Positions 19,769 through 28,830 of a DNA stretch of 64,000 bases are shown piece by piece. Source of the DNA: Variovorax sp. SG517 (lineage in GTDB: Bacteria > Pseudomonadota > Gammaproteobacteria > Burkholderiales > Burkholderiaceae_C). The translations under genes were made by a program, and so were the position numbers. The DNA lies in assembly GCF_013376045.1 (NCBI RefSeq), contig NZ_JABMJG010000004.1:372001-436000 (forward strand), given 5' to 3'. The number at the start of each line of letters is the position of its first letter. The stretch's first letter is position 1. Below the pieces are notes generated by a model. The model made no database searches. It worked only from the letters and a program-made list of their open reading frames with translations, and was not told the origin of the DNA.

Positions 19769-19939
19769 ATGCCCAAGACATTCCGTACCGAAGCCGAACG
19801 CGTTGCCACCCCGAAGCCGACGCCGCTGCCCGGCTACACCGTGCCGCGCTCCGGTGGCGGCCAGAAGGTCAGCCTCGAACGCGGCACCGCCACGCGCAGC
19901 AAGAAGAACCCCGGCAAGCGCGCCAAGAAGGGCGGCTGA
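19769..19939 (+). CDS. Small basic protein of unknown function
   Basis: 56 residues, 16 of them Lys or Arg, with Pro-rich middle (PKPTPLPGYTVPRSGGG) and a C-terminal run KKNPGKRAKKGG. It is divergent from the MATE gene (60 bases between starts) and closed by a strong hairpin 41 bases after the stop, so it is an independent transcription unit. The lysine-rich tail suggests nucleic-acid or ribosome contact. I do not recognise a family; coding is supported by a bounded transcription unit and GC-biased third positions. Confidence 0.6.
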   Translation: MPKTFRTEAERVATPKPTPLPGYTVPRSGGGQKVSLERGTATRSKKNPGKRAKKGG

Positions 19940-19980
19940 TCCGGCCTTCGGCCAGCCGGCTCCCCGAAGGAGCCACGACG

Positions 19981-20003
19981 AACGCGCCCAAGGGCGCGTT
20001 TTG
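19981..20003 (+). terminator. Intrinsic terminator after the small basic gene
   Basis: A 9-bp perfect inverted repeat AACGCGCCC / GGGCGCGTT around an AA turn (19981-20000), followed by TTG. Compact and strong; it separates the small basic gene from the next small gene. Confidence 0.75.
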
Positions 20004-20048
20004 TCATTGGGGCGCGCCGCCGCCCCGAGCTTTCCCCCGAGACCCGCG

Positions 20049-20378
20049 ATGTCCGACGACAACCAGATCCTCATCCCGCCCTCGTTCTTCGCGGTCTACA
20101 CCGACGCGCGCCAGCGCCTGAGCGAGCCCATCGGCGTGGTGCGCGAGCGCTACGAGATCTGCGAGGACCTCGCCAGCCATCTCGTGGGCCATGCGCAGAT
20201 CCAGCACCACACCGAGGTGCCGGTCGAAAACGAGATCCTGCGCCGCATCCACGCCGGGCTGGCCGCGCCCGAATCGGGCGTGTCGGCGGCCGAGGCCACG
20301 TGGGTGGTGCGGCGGCTGGCCGAACTGCTCGGCTGGGAGGATCCGGAACTGCCCGAGCCCGGATCCGACGCCGGCTGA
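20049..20378 (+). CDS. Conserved small protein of unknown function
   Basis: 109 residues, acidic overall, mainly helical. Characteristic pieces are PPSFFAVYTDARQRL (9-23), RYEICEDLASHLVGHA (35-50) and AEATWVVRRLAELLGWE (84-100). Similar short proteins in Burkholderiales have been labelled ATPase with chaperone activity, but no nucleotide-binding motif is visible, so that name is not supported here. Start ATG 20049 follows a loosely purine-rich stretch. It is convergent with the LysR gene 13 bases on. Confidence 0.65.
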   Translation: MSDDNQILIPPSFFAVYTDARQRLSEPIGVVRERYEICEDLASHLVGHAQIQHHTEVPVENEILRRIHAGLAAPESGVSAAEATWVVRRLAELLGWEDPELPEPGSDAG

Positions 20379-20391
20379 GTCCGCCCGGCGC

Positions 20392-21279
20392 TCAGCGCGC
20401 CGCGAAGCGCTCCACCAGAAAGTCGACGAAGGCGCGCGTCTTGGCTGCCAGGTGACGCGAGGGGTACACGGCGTACACGGGCGTGCGGTCGGCCTCCCAC
20501 TCCTGCAGCACCGCCTCGAGCCGGCCCGCGGCCAGCTCCTTCTCCACGTAGATGCGCGGGATCAGGCTCAGGCCGAAGCCCGCGAGCAGGGCGTCGCGCA
20601 CGGCGATGCTGGAGCCGACCTTGTAGCGCCCGTCGATGGGCACCGCCACGCTGCGGCCGGCGCGCGTGAAGGTCCACTTGTTGGCGTGGCCGGAGAGCGT
20701 GAACTGCACGCACTCGTGGCTCTTCAGGTCGGCGGGCTGCTGCGGCCGGCCGGCTGCGTCGAGGTAGGCGGGGGCGGCGCACAGCACGTGGTCCATGGTC
20801 ATGAGTTCGCGCGCGACGAGGCTCGAATCCTCCAGCCGGTCGCTGCCGCGGATGGCCAGGTCGTAACCCTCGCCGATGATGTCGACGCGGGCGTCCTGCA
20901 GGTTCAGCTCCAGCCGCAGGTTGGGGTGGCGGCCCATGAACTCCGGAATGGCCGGCGACAGCAGCGTCAGCGCGAGGGTCAGCGGCGCGCTCACGCGCAG
21001 CACGCCGCCGGGGCTGCTGCCCATGGGCGCGAGCGCGGCATCGGCCTCGGCGAGCTCGTCGAGGATGCGGGAGAGCCGCTGGTGGTACGCCGCGCCGGCC
21101 TCCGTCAGGCTCATCTGCCGCGTGGTGCGATTGATGAGCCGCACCTTCAGGTGCGCTTCCAGCTCGGCGATGTTCTTGCTCACCGCTGCGGGCGAGAGCC
21201 CCATCTGCCGCGCGGCGCCTGCGAAGCTGCCCGTGGCGGCGGCGGTGCGGAAGACTTTGAGGGCGGTAAGGTGGTCCAT
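20392..21279 (-). CDS. LysR-family transcriptional regulator
   Basis: 295 residues. N-terminal winged helix (MDHLTALKVFRTAAATGSF start; AARQMGLSPAAVSKNIAELE at 22-41) and a periplasmic-binding-protein-like effector domain from about residue 90. The sequence group (with LINRTTRQMSLTEAG) is that of the large DmlR/PA0477-like cluster. It is divergent from the EamA transporter gene at 21371 with a 91-base AT-rich gap, so it probably controls that exporter. The start codon lies in an exact tandem 10-bp duplication (21271-21290). Confidence 0.92.
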   Translation of the reverse strand: MDHLTALKVFRTAAATGSFAGAARQMGLSPAAVSKNIAELEAHLKVRLINRTTRQMSLTEAGAAYHQRLSRILDELAEADAALAPMGSSPGGVLRVSAPLTLALTLLSPAIPEFMGRHPNLRLELNLQDARVDIIGEGYDLAIRGSDRLEDSSLVARELMTMDHVLCAAPAYLDAAGRPQQPADLKSHECVQFTLSGHANKWTFTRAGRSVAVPIDGRYKVGSSIAVRDALLAGFGLSLIPRIYVEKELAAGRLEAVLQEWEADRTPVYAVYPSRHLAAKTRAFVDFLVERFAAR

Positions 21280-21370
21280 GGTGGTCCATGCCTGATTGAC
21301 GACTGGCGGTAAAGAATCAATTCATTATTCGAACATTCACAACCAACGGTCAACTCACTAGATTCGAGGC

Positions 21371-22264
21371 ATGACCAGCCGCACCACCGACATCCTCCTG
21401 ACCGCCACGGCGCCCGCCATCTGGGGCAGCACCTACATCGTCACGACCGAGCTGCTGCCGGCGAACTACCCGCTGACGGTGGCGCTGCTGCGCGCGCTGC
21501 CCGCGGGCTTGCTGCTGCTGGCGATCGTGCGGCAGCTGCCCGGGCGCGCGTGGTGGGGCCGCATCCTGCTGCTCGGGGCGCTGAACTTCTCGGTGCTGTG
21601 GGCGATGCTGTTCCTCGCGGCCTACCGGCTGCCGGGCGGCGTGGCGGCCACCATCACCTCGGTGCAGCCGCTGATGGTGGTGTTCCTGGCCAGCGTCTTC
21701 CTGGGTTCACCGGTGCGTGCGCTGTCGGTAGTGGCGGCGATGGTCGGCATCGGCGGGGTGGCGCTGCTGGTGCTGACGCCGAACGCGGCGCTCGATGCGC
21801 TCGGCATCGCGGCGGCCATCGCCGCCGCCGTATCGATGGCCTTCGGCACGGTGCTGAGCCGGCGCTGGCAGCCGCCGGTATCGGCGCTGACCTTCACGGC
21901 CTGGCAGCTCACCGCGGGCGGCCTTCTGCTGCTGCCGGTGGCGCTGCTGCTGGAGCCGCCGCTGCCCGTGCTCACGCTGCACAACTGGATCGGCTTCGGC
22001 TGGCTGGGCCTGGTGGGCGCCGCGCTGACCTACATCGTGTGGTTCCGCGGCGTGGCGCGGCTGGAGCCTTCGACCATCGCGCCGCTGGCCTTCCTGAGCC
22101 CGGTGACGGCGGTGATCCTCGGCTGGGCGCTGCTGGGGCAGGCGCTTTCGGCGTGGCAGGTGCTGGGCATCCTCGTCGTGATCGCGAGCATCTGGCTGAG
22201 CCAGCATGCGCAGCGCGGCGCGCAACCGCCGAAGGTGCGCACCGCGCCGGCGGGCGCGCGCTGA
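21371..22264 (+). CDS. EamA/DMT-superfamily transporter
   Basis: 297 residues with ten predicted membrane helices in two five-helix EamA repeats. Typical stretches are IWGSTYIVTTELLP (residues 17-30), YRLPGGVAATITSVQPL and the second-repeat LEPSTIAPLAFLSPVTAVILGW start. Relatives (RhtA, YedA, YdcZ-type) export amino acids or metabolites. It is the likely target of the divergent LysR regulator. The substrate cannot be told. Confidence 0.88.
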   Translation: MTSRTTDILLTATAPAIWGSTYIVTTELLPANYPLTVALLRALPAGLLLLAIVRQLPGRAWWGRILLLGALNFSVLWAMLFLAAYRLPGGVAATITSVQPLMVVFLASVFLGSPVRALSVVAAMVGIGGVALLVLTPNAALDALGIAAAIAAAVSMAFGTVLSRRWQPPVSALTFTAWQLTAGGLLLLPVALLLEPPLPVLTLHNWIGFGWLGLVGAALTYIVWFRGVARLEPSTIAPLAFLSPVTAVILGWALLGQALSAWQVLGILVVIASIWLSQHAQRGAQPPKVRTAPAGAR

Positions 22265-22301
22265 AGGAAGGCCAGGCTGCGTGCCCGAGGTGCCCTCCGG
22301 C

Positions 22302-23042
22302 CTAGTTGTCGATGATCTTGCGCGCGAAGACTTCGAGATAGTCCATCAGCCGGTTGGCGCCCGCGGTGGCGGCAGCCTCGTCGCCGGTCGCGATGCCCCG
22401 CGCCAGCTGCAGGTGCGCGTTCGCGCCTTCGACGATCTCGCCCTCGTGCTGGTAGGCGTACCAGAAGCGCCGGCACTGGACGATGGGAGGGATCACCGCG
22501 CGCACCGCCGAGTCGTTGTGGCTCGCCCGGTGGTTGACGAGGTCGAGCGCGCGGTCGGCCTGCATGTAGTCGTTGAGGTCGCCCCGGCCCGCGGCCTCGA
22601 CCATCATCTCGGCGCAGCGCACGATCTCCTGGCGCTGCTGCGCGGTGGCGCGGCGCGCCGAGCAGGCGGCGATCAGCAGTTCGAGCACGCGCCGCGTCTG
22701 GATCACGTCGAGATGGTCGGCCAGGTCGATGGTCGACACCAGCAGCCCGCGGCGCGGCTGCTGCACGATGAGGCCGATGGACACCATGCGCATCAGCGCC
22801 TCGCGCACCGGCGTGCGGCCCAGCCCGGTGCGCTCGGCGAGCTCGGCCTCGACGATCTGGCTGCCGGGCTGCAGCTGCATGGTGGACAGCAGCGTCTCGA
22901 TGGCGTCGTAGGCCTCGTCGGCGGCACGGCGCTTGGGACGCGGGCGCGCGGCGGCCGCGGGGGCTGTCTCGGCTTCTTTCTTCTTCGGTGCTGTCTTCGG
23001 GGAGGCCATGGTCTCGTTCTGCGGATGCGGCGGCGCCGTCAT
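22302..23042 (-). CDS. GntR/FadR-type regulator of the hydroxyproline operon
   Basis: 246 residues from an ATG whose bases overlap the upstream stop (ATGA, 23039-23042). An ATG at 23009 would give 235 residues and is also possible. A Lys/Pro/Ala-rich N-terminus precedes the winged helix (ELAERTGLGRTPVREALMRM) and an FCD effector domain (TRRVLELLIAACSARRA, with later His residues of the metal site). FCD proteins bind small carboxylates. It is the last gene of the operon it presumably controls; the palindrome at 28837-28851 in the operon promoter is the candidate target. Confidence 0.88.
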   Translation of the reverse strand: MTAPPHPQNETMASPKTAPKKKEAETAPAAAARPRPKRRAADEAYDAIETLLSTMQLQPGSQIVEAELAERTGLGRTPVREALMRMVSIGLIVQQPRRGLLVSTIDLADHLDVIQTRRVLELLIAACSARRATAQQRQEIVRCAEMMVEAAGRGDLNDYMQADRALDLVNHRASHNDSAVRAVIPPIVQCRRFWYAYQHEGEIVEGANAHLQLARGIATGDEAAATAGANRLMDYLEVFARKIIDN

Positions 23043-24340
23043 TGTCGGGCGTCCGCGCCGCCGACAACTTCGCCGAGGCCCGCGAGCGTCGCGATGCGCA
23101 CCGGCGACAGCGGCGGGCGCGGCGCGGGCGGCGTCCATCCGAAGAGGAACTGCGCGGCGTCGCCGCACACGCGCCCCTGGCAGGCGCCCATGCCGCAGCG
23201 GCGGTGCAGCTTGGCGTCGGTCCAGCCGCTGCAGTCCTGCAGCGCGGAGAAGGGCACGTCCTCGCAGCGGCACACGAGCGTGTCGGGCTGGGCCAGCGCC
23301 CGGATGCCGGCACGCAGCGCGAAGCCGCGGTGCAGCTGCGCGGCGAAGGCCTCCCAGCGGGCGCGCTCGCCTTCATGCGCGGCGGCGGCGCGCTCGTCGC
23401 CCACCGCCGCATGGCCGGCGATGCTGCCCTGCGCCAGCGCGCGCTCGCTGCCGCCGAAGCCGGTGCACTCGCCCGCCGCGTAGATGCCCGGCACGCTGGT
23501 GGCCTGCCGCGCATCGACCCGCAGGCCCCGCGCGCTGAAACCGTCCGAAGCCAGCGCACAGCCGAGCATGCGGCCGAGCTGCGTGTTCGGCACCAGGCCG
23601 AAGCCGCAGGCGATGCGGTCGCAGGCGATCTCCACTTCCTTGCCGTTGCCCTGGCGCAGCCGCACCGACTCGACCTGCACCGCGCCACCCGCCGAGACGA
23701 CGTGCGACGAGGTGCGGTAGCAGGGGTCGGCCAGCGCGACGGCCTGCGCCGCCTTGCCGGGCCAGCGCGCGAGGCTGGCGCAGAAGCGCGCGACCGCGGC
23801 GAACGAAGCCTGCTCGGCGATGCGCAGCACCTTGGCGCCCGCCGAACGCGCGGTGGCTGCGGCGGCGAGCAGAAGCGGTCCGCTGCCCGCGACGACGATG
23901 CGCTCGCCCTCGACCGGCAGGCCGGCCTTGATGAGCGCCTGCAGCCCGCCCGCGCCGGTCACGCCGGGCAGCGTCCAACCGGGAAAGGGCAGCAGCAGTT
24001 CGCGCGCGCCGGTGCATAGGATGAGCTTGCTCCACCGCATGCGCACGGCGCCATCGGCGTCTTCGAGCAGCAGTTCGCCGGGCGAGGGCGCCGCGACCAC
24101 GCGCGTGCCGCTGCGCACGCGGATGTTGGCGTGGCGTTCGAGCGCATCGCGCCACTTGCGCGCGCCGGGCGGCAGCTTGGCGCCGGGGCCGTCGCGCCAG
24201 ATCTGTCCGCCGGGCGCGGGGTTGTCGTCGATCACCACGACGGATGCGCCGCTGCGCGCAGCCGCCACGGCCGCCGCCATGCCGGCCGGGCCGGCGCCGA
24301 CGACCAGCACGTCGCAACGCTCGGGCATGACTCCACTCAT
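23039..24340 (-). CDS. D-hydroxyproline dehydrogenase, NAD(P)/FAD-type alpha subunit
   Basis: 433 residues. N-terminal dinucleotide site VVGAGPAGMAAAVAA, then PAPGGQIW; a second Rossmann site near VVAGSGPLLLAAAAT; and a C-terminal BFD-like [2Fe-2S] region with four cysteines (VCRCEDV and CGMGACQGRVC). This architecture matches the alpha subunit of the heterotrimeric dehydrogenase (alpha, beta, gamma) that oxidises cis-4-hydroxy-D-proline to pyrroline-4-hydroxy-2-carboxylate. The start overlaps the gamma-subunit stop by four bases and the stop overlaps the regulator start, so the units are translationally coupled. Octopine/nopaline-oxidase-type complexes share this plan; the epimerase and deaminase next door favour hydroxyproline. 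Confidence 0.85.
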   Translation of the reverse strand: MSGVMPERCDVLVVGAGPAGMAAAVAAARSGASVVVIDDNPAPGGQIWRDGPGAKLPPGARKWRDALERHANIRVRSGTRVVAAPSPGELLLEDADGAVRMRWSKLILCTGARELLLPFPGWTLPGVTGAGGLQALIKAGLPVEGERIVVAGSGPLLLAAAATARSAGAKVLRIAEQASFAAVARFCASLARWPGKAAQAVALADPCYRTSSHVVSAGGAVQVESVRLRQGNGKEVEIACDRIACGFGLVPNTQLGRMLGCALASDGFSARGLRVDARQATSVPGIYAAGECTGFGGSERALAQGSIAGHAAVGDERAAAAHEGERARWEAFAAQLHRGFALRAGIRALAQPDTLVCRCEDVPFSALQDCSGWTDAKLHRRCGMGACQGRVCGDAAQFLFGWTPPAPRPPLSPVRIATLAGLGEVVGGADARQ

Positions 24341-24585
24341 TCCGATGTCTCCACCCGCATGCCTTCGGCGCACACGGTCTGACAGGCGAGCCTGCGCCGG
24401 CCATCGACGAGCACGCGGCACTCCTGGCACACGCCCATGCCGCAGAAGGGCGCGCGCGGCTGGCCGCCGACGGAGATGCGCGCCACGCCGGTGCCATCGG
24501 CCACGCGCAGCGCGGCGGCGACCGAGCTGCCGGCCTTCACGCGGACGAGGTGGCCGTCGATGTTCAGCAGGGTGTGGGCGCTCAT
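24337..24585 (-). CDS. D-hydroxyproline dehydrogenase, [2Fe-2S] gamma subunit
   Basis: 82 residues. Four cluster cysteines are in place: Cys48, Cys53, Cys56 and Cys68 (CGMGVCQEC and ACQT). It is the small electron-transfer subunit between the two flavoproteins. Both ends show ATGA overlaps with its neighbours (24337-24340 and 24582-24585), as expected for a stoichiometric complex. Confidence 0.88.
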   Translation of the reverse strand: MSAHTLLNIDGHLVRVKAGSSVAAALRVADGTGVARISVGGQPRAPFCGMGVCQECRVLVDGRRRLACQTVCAEGMRVETSE

Positions 24586-25685
24586 GCAGCCTCCCGCAGG
24601 CCGCGAGGCGCGTAGGGCGTCGCGTCGAAACCGGGCGTCGCACCGGTCATCAGCGCGGCGAGCAGGTGCGCGCTGCCCGGTGCCGTGGTCACGCCCAGGC
24701 CCTCGTGCCCAACGGCGAGCCAGAGCCTTTCGCGCCACGGGTGCTTGCCAAGAAGCGGAAGCCCGTCGGGCGAGGCCGCGCGCATGCCGGTCCACGAGCG
24801 CAGGGCGTTGAGGTTCGCGAGCCCCGGCAGGTAGTCGAGCGCGCGCTGGAGCATGCGCGCGAGCATCGGCGCTTCCACGGCCGCGTCGGTGGTGTCGAAC
24901 TGGCGCGAGGAGCCGATCAGCAGCTGCCCCGTGGGACGCGGCTGCACGTTGAAGGCGACCGAGTCGCCCTCGCTGTGGTGCGCGCTGGTCACGTAGCCGA
25001 GCTCGACCAGCTGGTGGTGCACCGTGCCCGGATAGCGGTCGGTGATGAGCAGGTGGCCCTTCTTCGGGCGTATCGGCAGCTCGGGGCACAGCGCGGTCGC
25101 CTGGATGCCGTTGGCGAGCACGACCTGCGGCGCGGTGCGCCGGCTGCCGTCGGCCAGGCGCAGCGTGCCGTCGTCCTCGATGGCATCGACCTTCGCCTGC
25201 TCGACGCGGATCGATGCCGCGTGCTGCGCGAGCAGCCAGCGCGCCGCGTTGGGTGCGTAGAGGATGCCGTCGCCAGGCACTTCGAGCGCGCCGGCGAGGC
25301 CCTTGCGCAATGCAGGTTCGGCGGCCGAGAGCTGCCGTGCGTCGAGCAGGCGGCTGTCGATGCCGTCGGCGCGCAGCCGCTGCAGCTTGCGCTCGGCCTC
25401 GGCCATCTCTTCGTCGTTCGCGGCGATCCAGAGCGTGCCGCAGGGGCTGTAGGCGCAGTCTTCGCCCATGCGCGGCGCAAGTTCGCGCCACTGCGCGATG
25501 GAATGTCGGCTCAGTTCGAGCTCGGCCGGGTTGTCGTCCATCACCACGAGGTGGCCCATGCCCGCGCCGGTGGCGCCGCCGATGCCCGCGTCGAGCACCA
25601 GCACCTTCGCGCCCGCATCCGCGAGCGCATGCGCGCACGCGGCGCCCACGATGCCGGCGCCGATGACGATGACGTCCGCGTCCAT
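24582..25685 (-). CDS. D-hydroxyproline dehydrogenase, DAO-type FAD beta subunit
   Basis: 367 residues. It belongs to the D-amino-acid-oxidase/glycine-oxidase-like family: an N-terminal FAD site VIVIGAGIVGAACAHALA (residues 5-22), a central substrate domain, and a C-terminal FAD contact (LWLAVGHEGLGVTTAPGSA). This subunit should carry the amine-oxidising site; electrons leave through the gamma and alpha subunits. There are 20 bases to the epimerase gene upstream and a four-base overlap with the gamma gene downstream. Confidence 0.87.
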   Translation of the reverse strand: MDADVIVIGAGIVGAACAHALADAGAKVLVLDAGIGGATGAGMGHLVVMDDNPAELELSRHSIAQWRELAPRMGEDCAYSPCGTLWIAANDEEMAEAERKLQRLRADGIDSRLLDARQLSAAEPALRKGLAGALEVPGDGILYAPNAARWLLAQHAASIRVEQAKVDAIEDDGTLRLADGSRRTAPQVVLANGIQATALCPELPIRPKKGHLLITDRYPGTVHHQLVELGYVTSAHHSEGDSVAFNVQPRPTGQLLIGSSRQFDTTDAAVEAPMLARMLQRALDYLPGLANLNALRSWTGMRAASPDGLPLLGKHPWRERLWLAVGHEGLGVTTAPGSAHLLAALMTGATPGFDATPYAPRGLREAA

Positions 25686-25705
25686 TGGGCCTGTCGTGCC
25701 CGTGG

Positions 25706-26644
25706 TCAGAGCCGGATGCCCCAGCCGAAGGGATCGGCGTCGTCGATCAGCAGCGTGGCCTCTGCGCTGATGTGCGCGCGGCCGCGCAGCGTGGGAATGA
25801 CGCGGCCTTCGCCGTCGAGCGCGTAGCTGGCCTCGAAGACGCTGCCGATCACGCTGGCCTGCTTCCACACCTCGCCCGGCGCGAGCTTGCCGTCGGCCGC
25901 GAGGCAGGCGATCTTGGCGCTGGTGCCGGTGCCGCAGGGCGAGCGGTCGTAGGCGTTGCCGGGGCACAGCACGAAGTTGCGGCTGTCGGCGCCTTCGCTG
26001 TCGTCGGCGAAAAGCTCGATGTGGTCGATCTCCGCGCCGTCGGCACCGGTGATGCCCTGCGCCGCCAGGGCCTTGCGCAGCGCGGCGGTGTAGTCGGTGA
26101 GCGCGGCGAGGTTGTCGCTCGCCACGCGCTGGCCGTGCTCGCTCACGAGGAAGAACCAGTTGCCGCCCCAGGCCACGTCGCCCCGAACCGTGCCGTGGCC
26201 CGGCAGCTCGACCGCCGCCTGCCGCAGGTGCCGGTAGGCGGGCACGTTGCGCACGCTCACCGAGCCGTCTTCGTGCAGCGTGGTGGTCACGGTGCCCACG
26301 GGCGTCTCGATACGGTGCTCGCCGATGCCGATGCGCCCCATGTGCGCGAGGCTCGCGACCAGCCCGATGGTGCCGTGGCCACACATGCCGAGGTAGCCGG
26401 CGTTGTTGAAGAAGACGACACCGGCTGCCGCGTCGGCCGAGACCGGCTCGCACAGCAGCGCGCCCACCACCACGTCGCTGCCGCGCGGCTCGAGCACGGC
26501 GGCGGCTCGCCACTTGTCGTGCCGCTCGGCCAGCAGCGCGCGGCGCTCGGCCATGCTGCCCTTGCCCAGGTCGGGAAAGCCCCCGATCACCAGGCGCGTG
26601 GGCTCGCCGCCCGTGTGTGAGTCGATGACCTGGATGCGCTGCAT
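25706..26644 (-). CDS. 4-hydroxyproline 2-epimerase (proline racemase family)
   Basis: 312 residues. Both catalytic cysteines of a two-base racemase are present: Cys88 in MCGHGTIG and Cys237 in [12 protein letters not shown], with the N-terminal signature DSHTGGEP at 8-15. A Thr in place of the first Cys would mark a dehydratase, so epimerisation of trans-4-hydroxy-L-proline to cis-4-hydroxy-D-proline is the natural reading. The product is the substrate of the dehydrogenase encoded by the next three genes. Proline racemase activity is the main alternative. Confidence 0.92.
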   Translation of the reverse strand: MQRIQVIDSHTGGEPTRLVIGGFPDLGKGSMAERRALLAERHDKWRAAAVLEPRGSDVVVGALLCEPVSADAAAGVVFFNNAGYLGMCGHGTIGLVASLAHMGRIGIGEHRIETPVGTVTTTLHEDGSVSVRNVPAYRHLRQAAVELPGHGTVRGDVAWGGNWFFLVSEHGQRVASDNLAALTDYTAALRKALAAQGITGADGAEIDHIELFADDSEGADSRNFVLCPGNAYDRSPCGTGTSAKIACLAADGKLAPGEVWKQASVIGSVFEASYALDGEGRVIPTLRGRAHISAEATLLIDDADPFGWGIRL

Positions 26645-26659
26645 GTTCTTCGCTTCGGA

Positions 26660-27793
26660 TCAGTAGCTTGCGATGGGCACGGGTGCCGCGTTCTTGAAGG
26701 TGAACACGGTGATCGGCGCCTGCTTCATGTTGCCCTTGTCGTCGTAGGCGTAGGTGGCGGCCACGCCCTTGTAGGTGGCCTTGTAGAGTTCGGCGCCGAC
26801 CTTGTCGGGGTCGATGGAGTTGGCCTTCTTCATCGACTCGCCGATGAAGAGCACCTGGTCGTAGTACGAGGCGGCGTACGCGTCGGGATCGGCGTTGAAG
26901 CGCTTCTTGAACTTTTCCTTGAAGGCCGGGCCGCTTTGCGCCTTCTCGAGGATGGAGCCGCCCTGCGCGCAGAACACCAGGTCGTTGACCGCGTCGCCGC
27001 CGAGCTTGCCGGTGGCGGGGCTGCAGACGGTGTCGCCGCCCAAGAGCTTGCCGGGCACCGCGAGCTGCTTCATCTGGCGCGCCATGGGCGCAGCCTGCGG
27101 CGCGTAGCCGCCGAAGAAGATGGCCTCGGGCGCCTTGGCCTTCATGTTGGTGAGGATGGCGGTGAAGTCCACGGCCTTGTCGGTGGTGAACTCCTGGCCG
27201 ACCACGGTGAGGCCCTGCTTCTTCGCCTCCTTGGTGAATTCCTCGGCGAGGCCCTGGCCGAAGGCGGTGCGGTCGTCGATCACGCCGACCTTCTTCAGCT
27301 TCATCTCCTTGGCCGCATACACGGCCATCGCGCCGCCGATCTGGTTGTCGCTCGCGATGATGCGGTAGAGGTTCTTGTAGCCGCCCTGCGTGACCTTCGG
27401 GTTGGTGCCCACTGTGGAGACCATGGTGCCGCCGTCGGCGTAGATGCGCGAGGCCGGGATGGCCACGCCCGAGCAGTACGGGCCCATGACGTACTTCACG
27501 CCGTCATCCACGAACTTCTGTGCCACGCTCACGCCGGTCTTGGCGTCGCACTGGTCGTCTTCCGAGGCAAGCTCGAACTTCAGCGTCTTGCCGCCGACCA
27601 CGAGCTTCTTCGCGTTGAGCTCCTCGATGGCGAGGCGCACGCCGTTTTCATTGTCCTTGCCCGCGAAGGCGTTGGGGCCCGAGAGAGGACCGCTGTGGCC
27701 GATCTTGACCACCTGCTCCTGCGCGTGCGCCTGGCCGGCGAGGGCCAGGGCCGCGAGACCGAGAAACGAAACCATGCCTGCTTTTGTCTTCAT
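26660..27793 (-). CDS. Branched-chain-amino-acid-type ABC transporter substrate-binding protein
   Basis: 377 residues with a Sec signal peptide cleaved near QAHA-QEQ (about residue 24). The mature part is a LivJ/LivK-type type I periplasmic binding fold (VKIGHSGPLSGPNAFAGKDNENG). Two Cys pairs may form disulfides. Inside the hydroxyproline operon it probably captures hydroxyproline; the permease and ATPase genes are not here, so it must borrow a Liv-type transporter. Start ATG 27793 has AGGAAG upstream; an earlier in-frame start at 27829 adds residues before a clear signal peptide. Confidence 0.88.
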   Translation of the reverse strand: MKTKAGMVSFLGLAALALAGQAHAQEQVVKIGHSGPLSGPNAFAGKDNENGVRLAIEELNAKKLVVGGKTLKFELASEDDQCDAKTGVSVAQKFVDDGVKYVMGPYCSGVAIPASRIYADGGTMVSTVGTNPKVTQGGYKNLYRIIASDNQIGGAMAVYAAKEMKLKKVGVIDDRTAFGQGLAEEFTKEAKKQGLTVVGQEFTTDKAVDFTAILTNMKAKAPEAIFFGGYAPQAAPMARQMKQLAVPGKLLGGDTVCSPATGKLGGDAVNDLVFCAQGGSILEKAQSGPAFKEKFKKRFNADPDAYAASYYDQVLFIGESMKKANSIDPDKVGAELYKATYKGVAATYAYDDKGNMKQAPITVFTFKNAAPVPIASY

Positions 27794-27874
27794 GCTTCTT
27801 CCTGCTGGGTTGGGGACGATGAAAAACACGCGGCCGGCAGCCGACCGGTAAGCCGGTGCCGGCGCGCCGTCGGT

Positions 27875-28792
27875 TTATTGCATGACCGACTGGTATTGAA
27901 CAGGCCTCGTCGCGAGCGCCTTCTTCACGATGCCTTCGACGTACTCGCGCTCGGCGCCGACGAGCGGCAGGCGCGGGCGGCGCATGTGCTCGGTGCCCAC
28001 GCCCACGAGCGCGTCGATGAGCTTGAGGTTCTGCACCAGCTTGGTCGACACGTCGAGGTGCAGCATCGGCGTCATCCACTGGTAGAGCTTGAGCGCCTCT
28101 GCGAACTTGCCGGCCTTCATGAGGTCGTAGAGAGCCACGGTCTCGCGCGGGAAGGCGCAGCCCACGCCGGCGAGCAGGCCGTCGCAGCCCAGCGCCAGGC
28201 CTTCGTAGGCGAGGTCGTCGACGCCGAGGAACAGCTGGTAGCGCTCGCCCACGGTGTTGCGCAGGTCGGTGATGCGGCGGATGTCGTCGGTGCTTTCCTT
28301 GATGGCGGCGATCCATTCGCAGTCGGCCAGCTCGACCATGTGCGCAGGCTTCAGATCGACGCGGTAGGCCACCGGGTTGTTGTAGACCATGATGGGCTTC
28401 TGCGCCGCATTGGCGATGGTGCGCACGTTGAGCATGGCCTCGCGCGCATCAGCCACGTAGATCACCGAGGGCATCACCATGAAGCCGGCCACGCCGATCT
28501 TGTTGGCGCCGTCGACGTAGCGCAGCGCCTCGCGCGTGCTGGTTTCCGAGACGTTGGCCAGCACAGGGATGCGGCCGTCGGCGGCGTCGAGTGCGATCTT
28601 CGCGACCTGCAGCTTCTCCTCCAGCGTCAGCGTGCTGGCCTCGCCGAGCGAGCCACAGGTGACGAGGCCGTGGATGCCGTTGCGGATCTGGAAATCGATG
28701 TGCCGGGCCGTGCCCTCGGCGTCGATGCTCTCGTCGGCGTGGAACTTGGTGGTGACGGCGGGAAAGATGCCCTGCCAGCGGGGATTGCTCAC
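27875..28792 (-). CDS. DHDPS-family deaminase, probably pyrroline-4-hydroxy-2-carboxylate deaminase
   Basis: 305 residues. It has the (beta/alpha)8 DapA fold with the Schiff-base Lys165 in IAAIKES and the partner Tyr137 in MVYNNP. In hydroxyproline catabolism a DapA-like enzyme converts pyrroline-4-hydroxy-2-carboxylate to 2-oxoglutarate semialdehyde and ammonia. The GTG at 28792 is taken as start because AAGGAG lies 7 bases upstream; an ATG at 28825 would put the protein start at the predicted transcription start. It is the first gene of the operon. The last pathway enzyme, a semialdehyde dehydrogenase, is not in this window. Confidence 0.85.
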   Translation of the reverse strand: MSNPRWQGIFPAVTTKFHADESIDAEGTARHIDFQIRNGIHGLVTCGSLGEASTLTLEEKLQVAKIALDAADGRIPVLANVSETSTREALRYVDGANKIGVAGFMVMPSVIYVADAREAMLNVRTIANAAQKPIMVYNNPVAYRVDLKPAHMVELADCEWIAAIKESTDDIRRITDLRNTVGERYQLFLGVDDLAYEGLALGCDGLLAGVGCAFPRETVALYDLMKAGKFAEALKLYQWMTPMLHLDVSTKLVQNLKLIDALVGVGTEHMRRPRLPLVGAEREYVEGIVKKALATRPVQYQSVMQ

Positions 28793-28830
28793 TTGATCGC
28801 TCCTTCGGATGTGCGGTGGAAGCACCGGAC

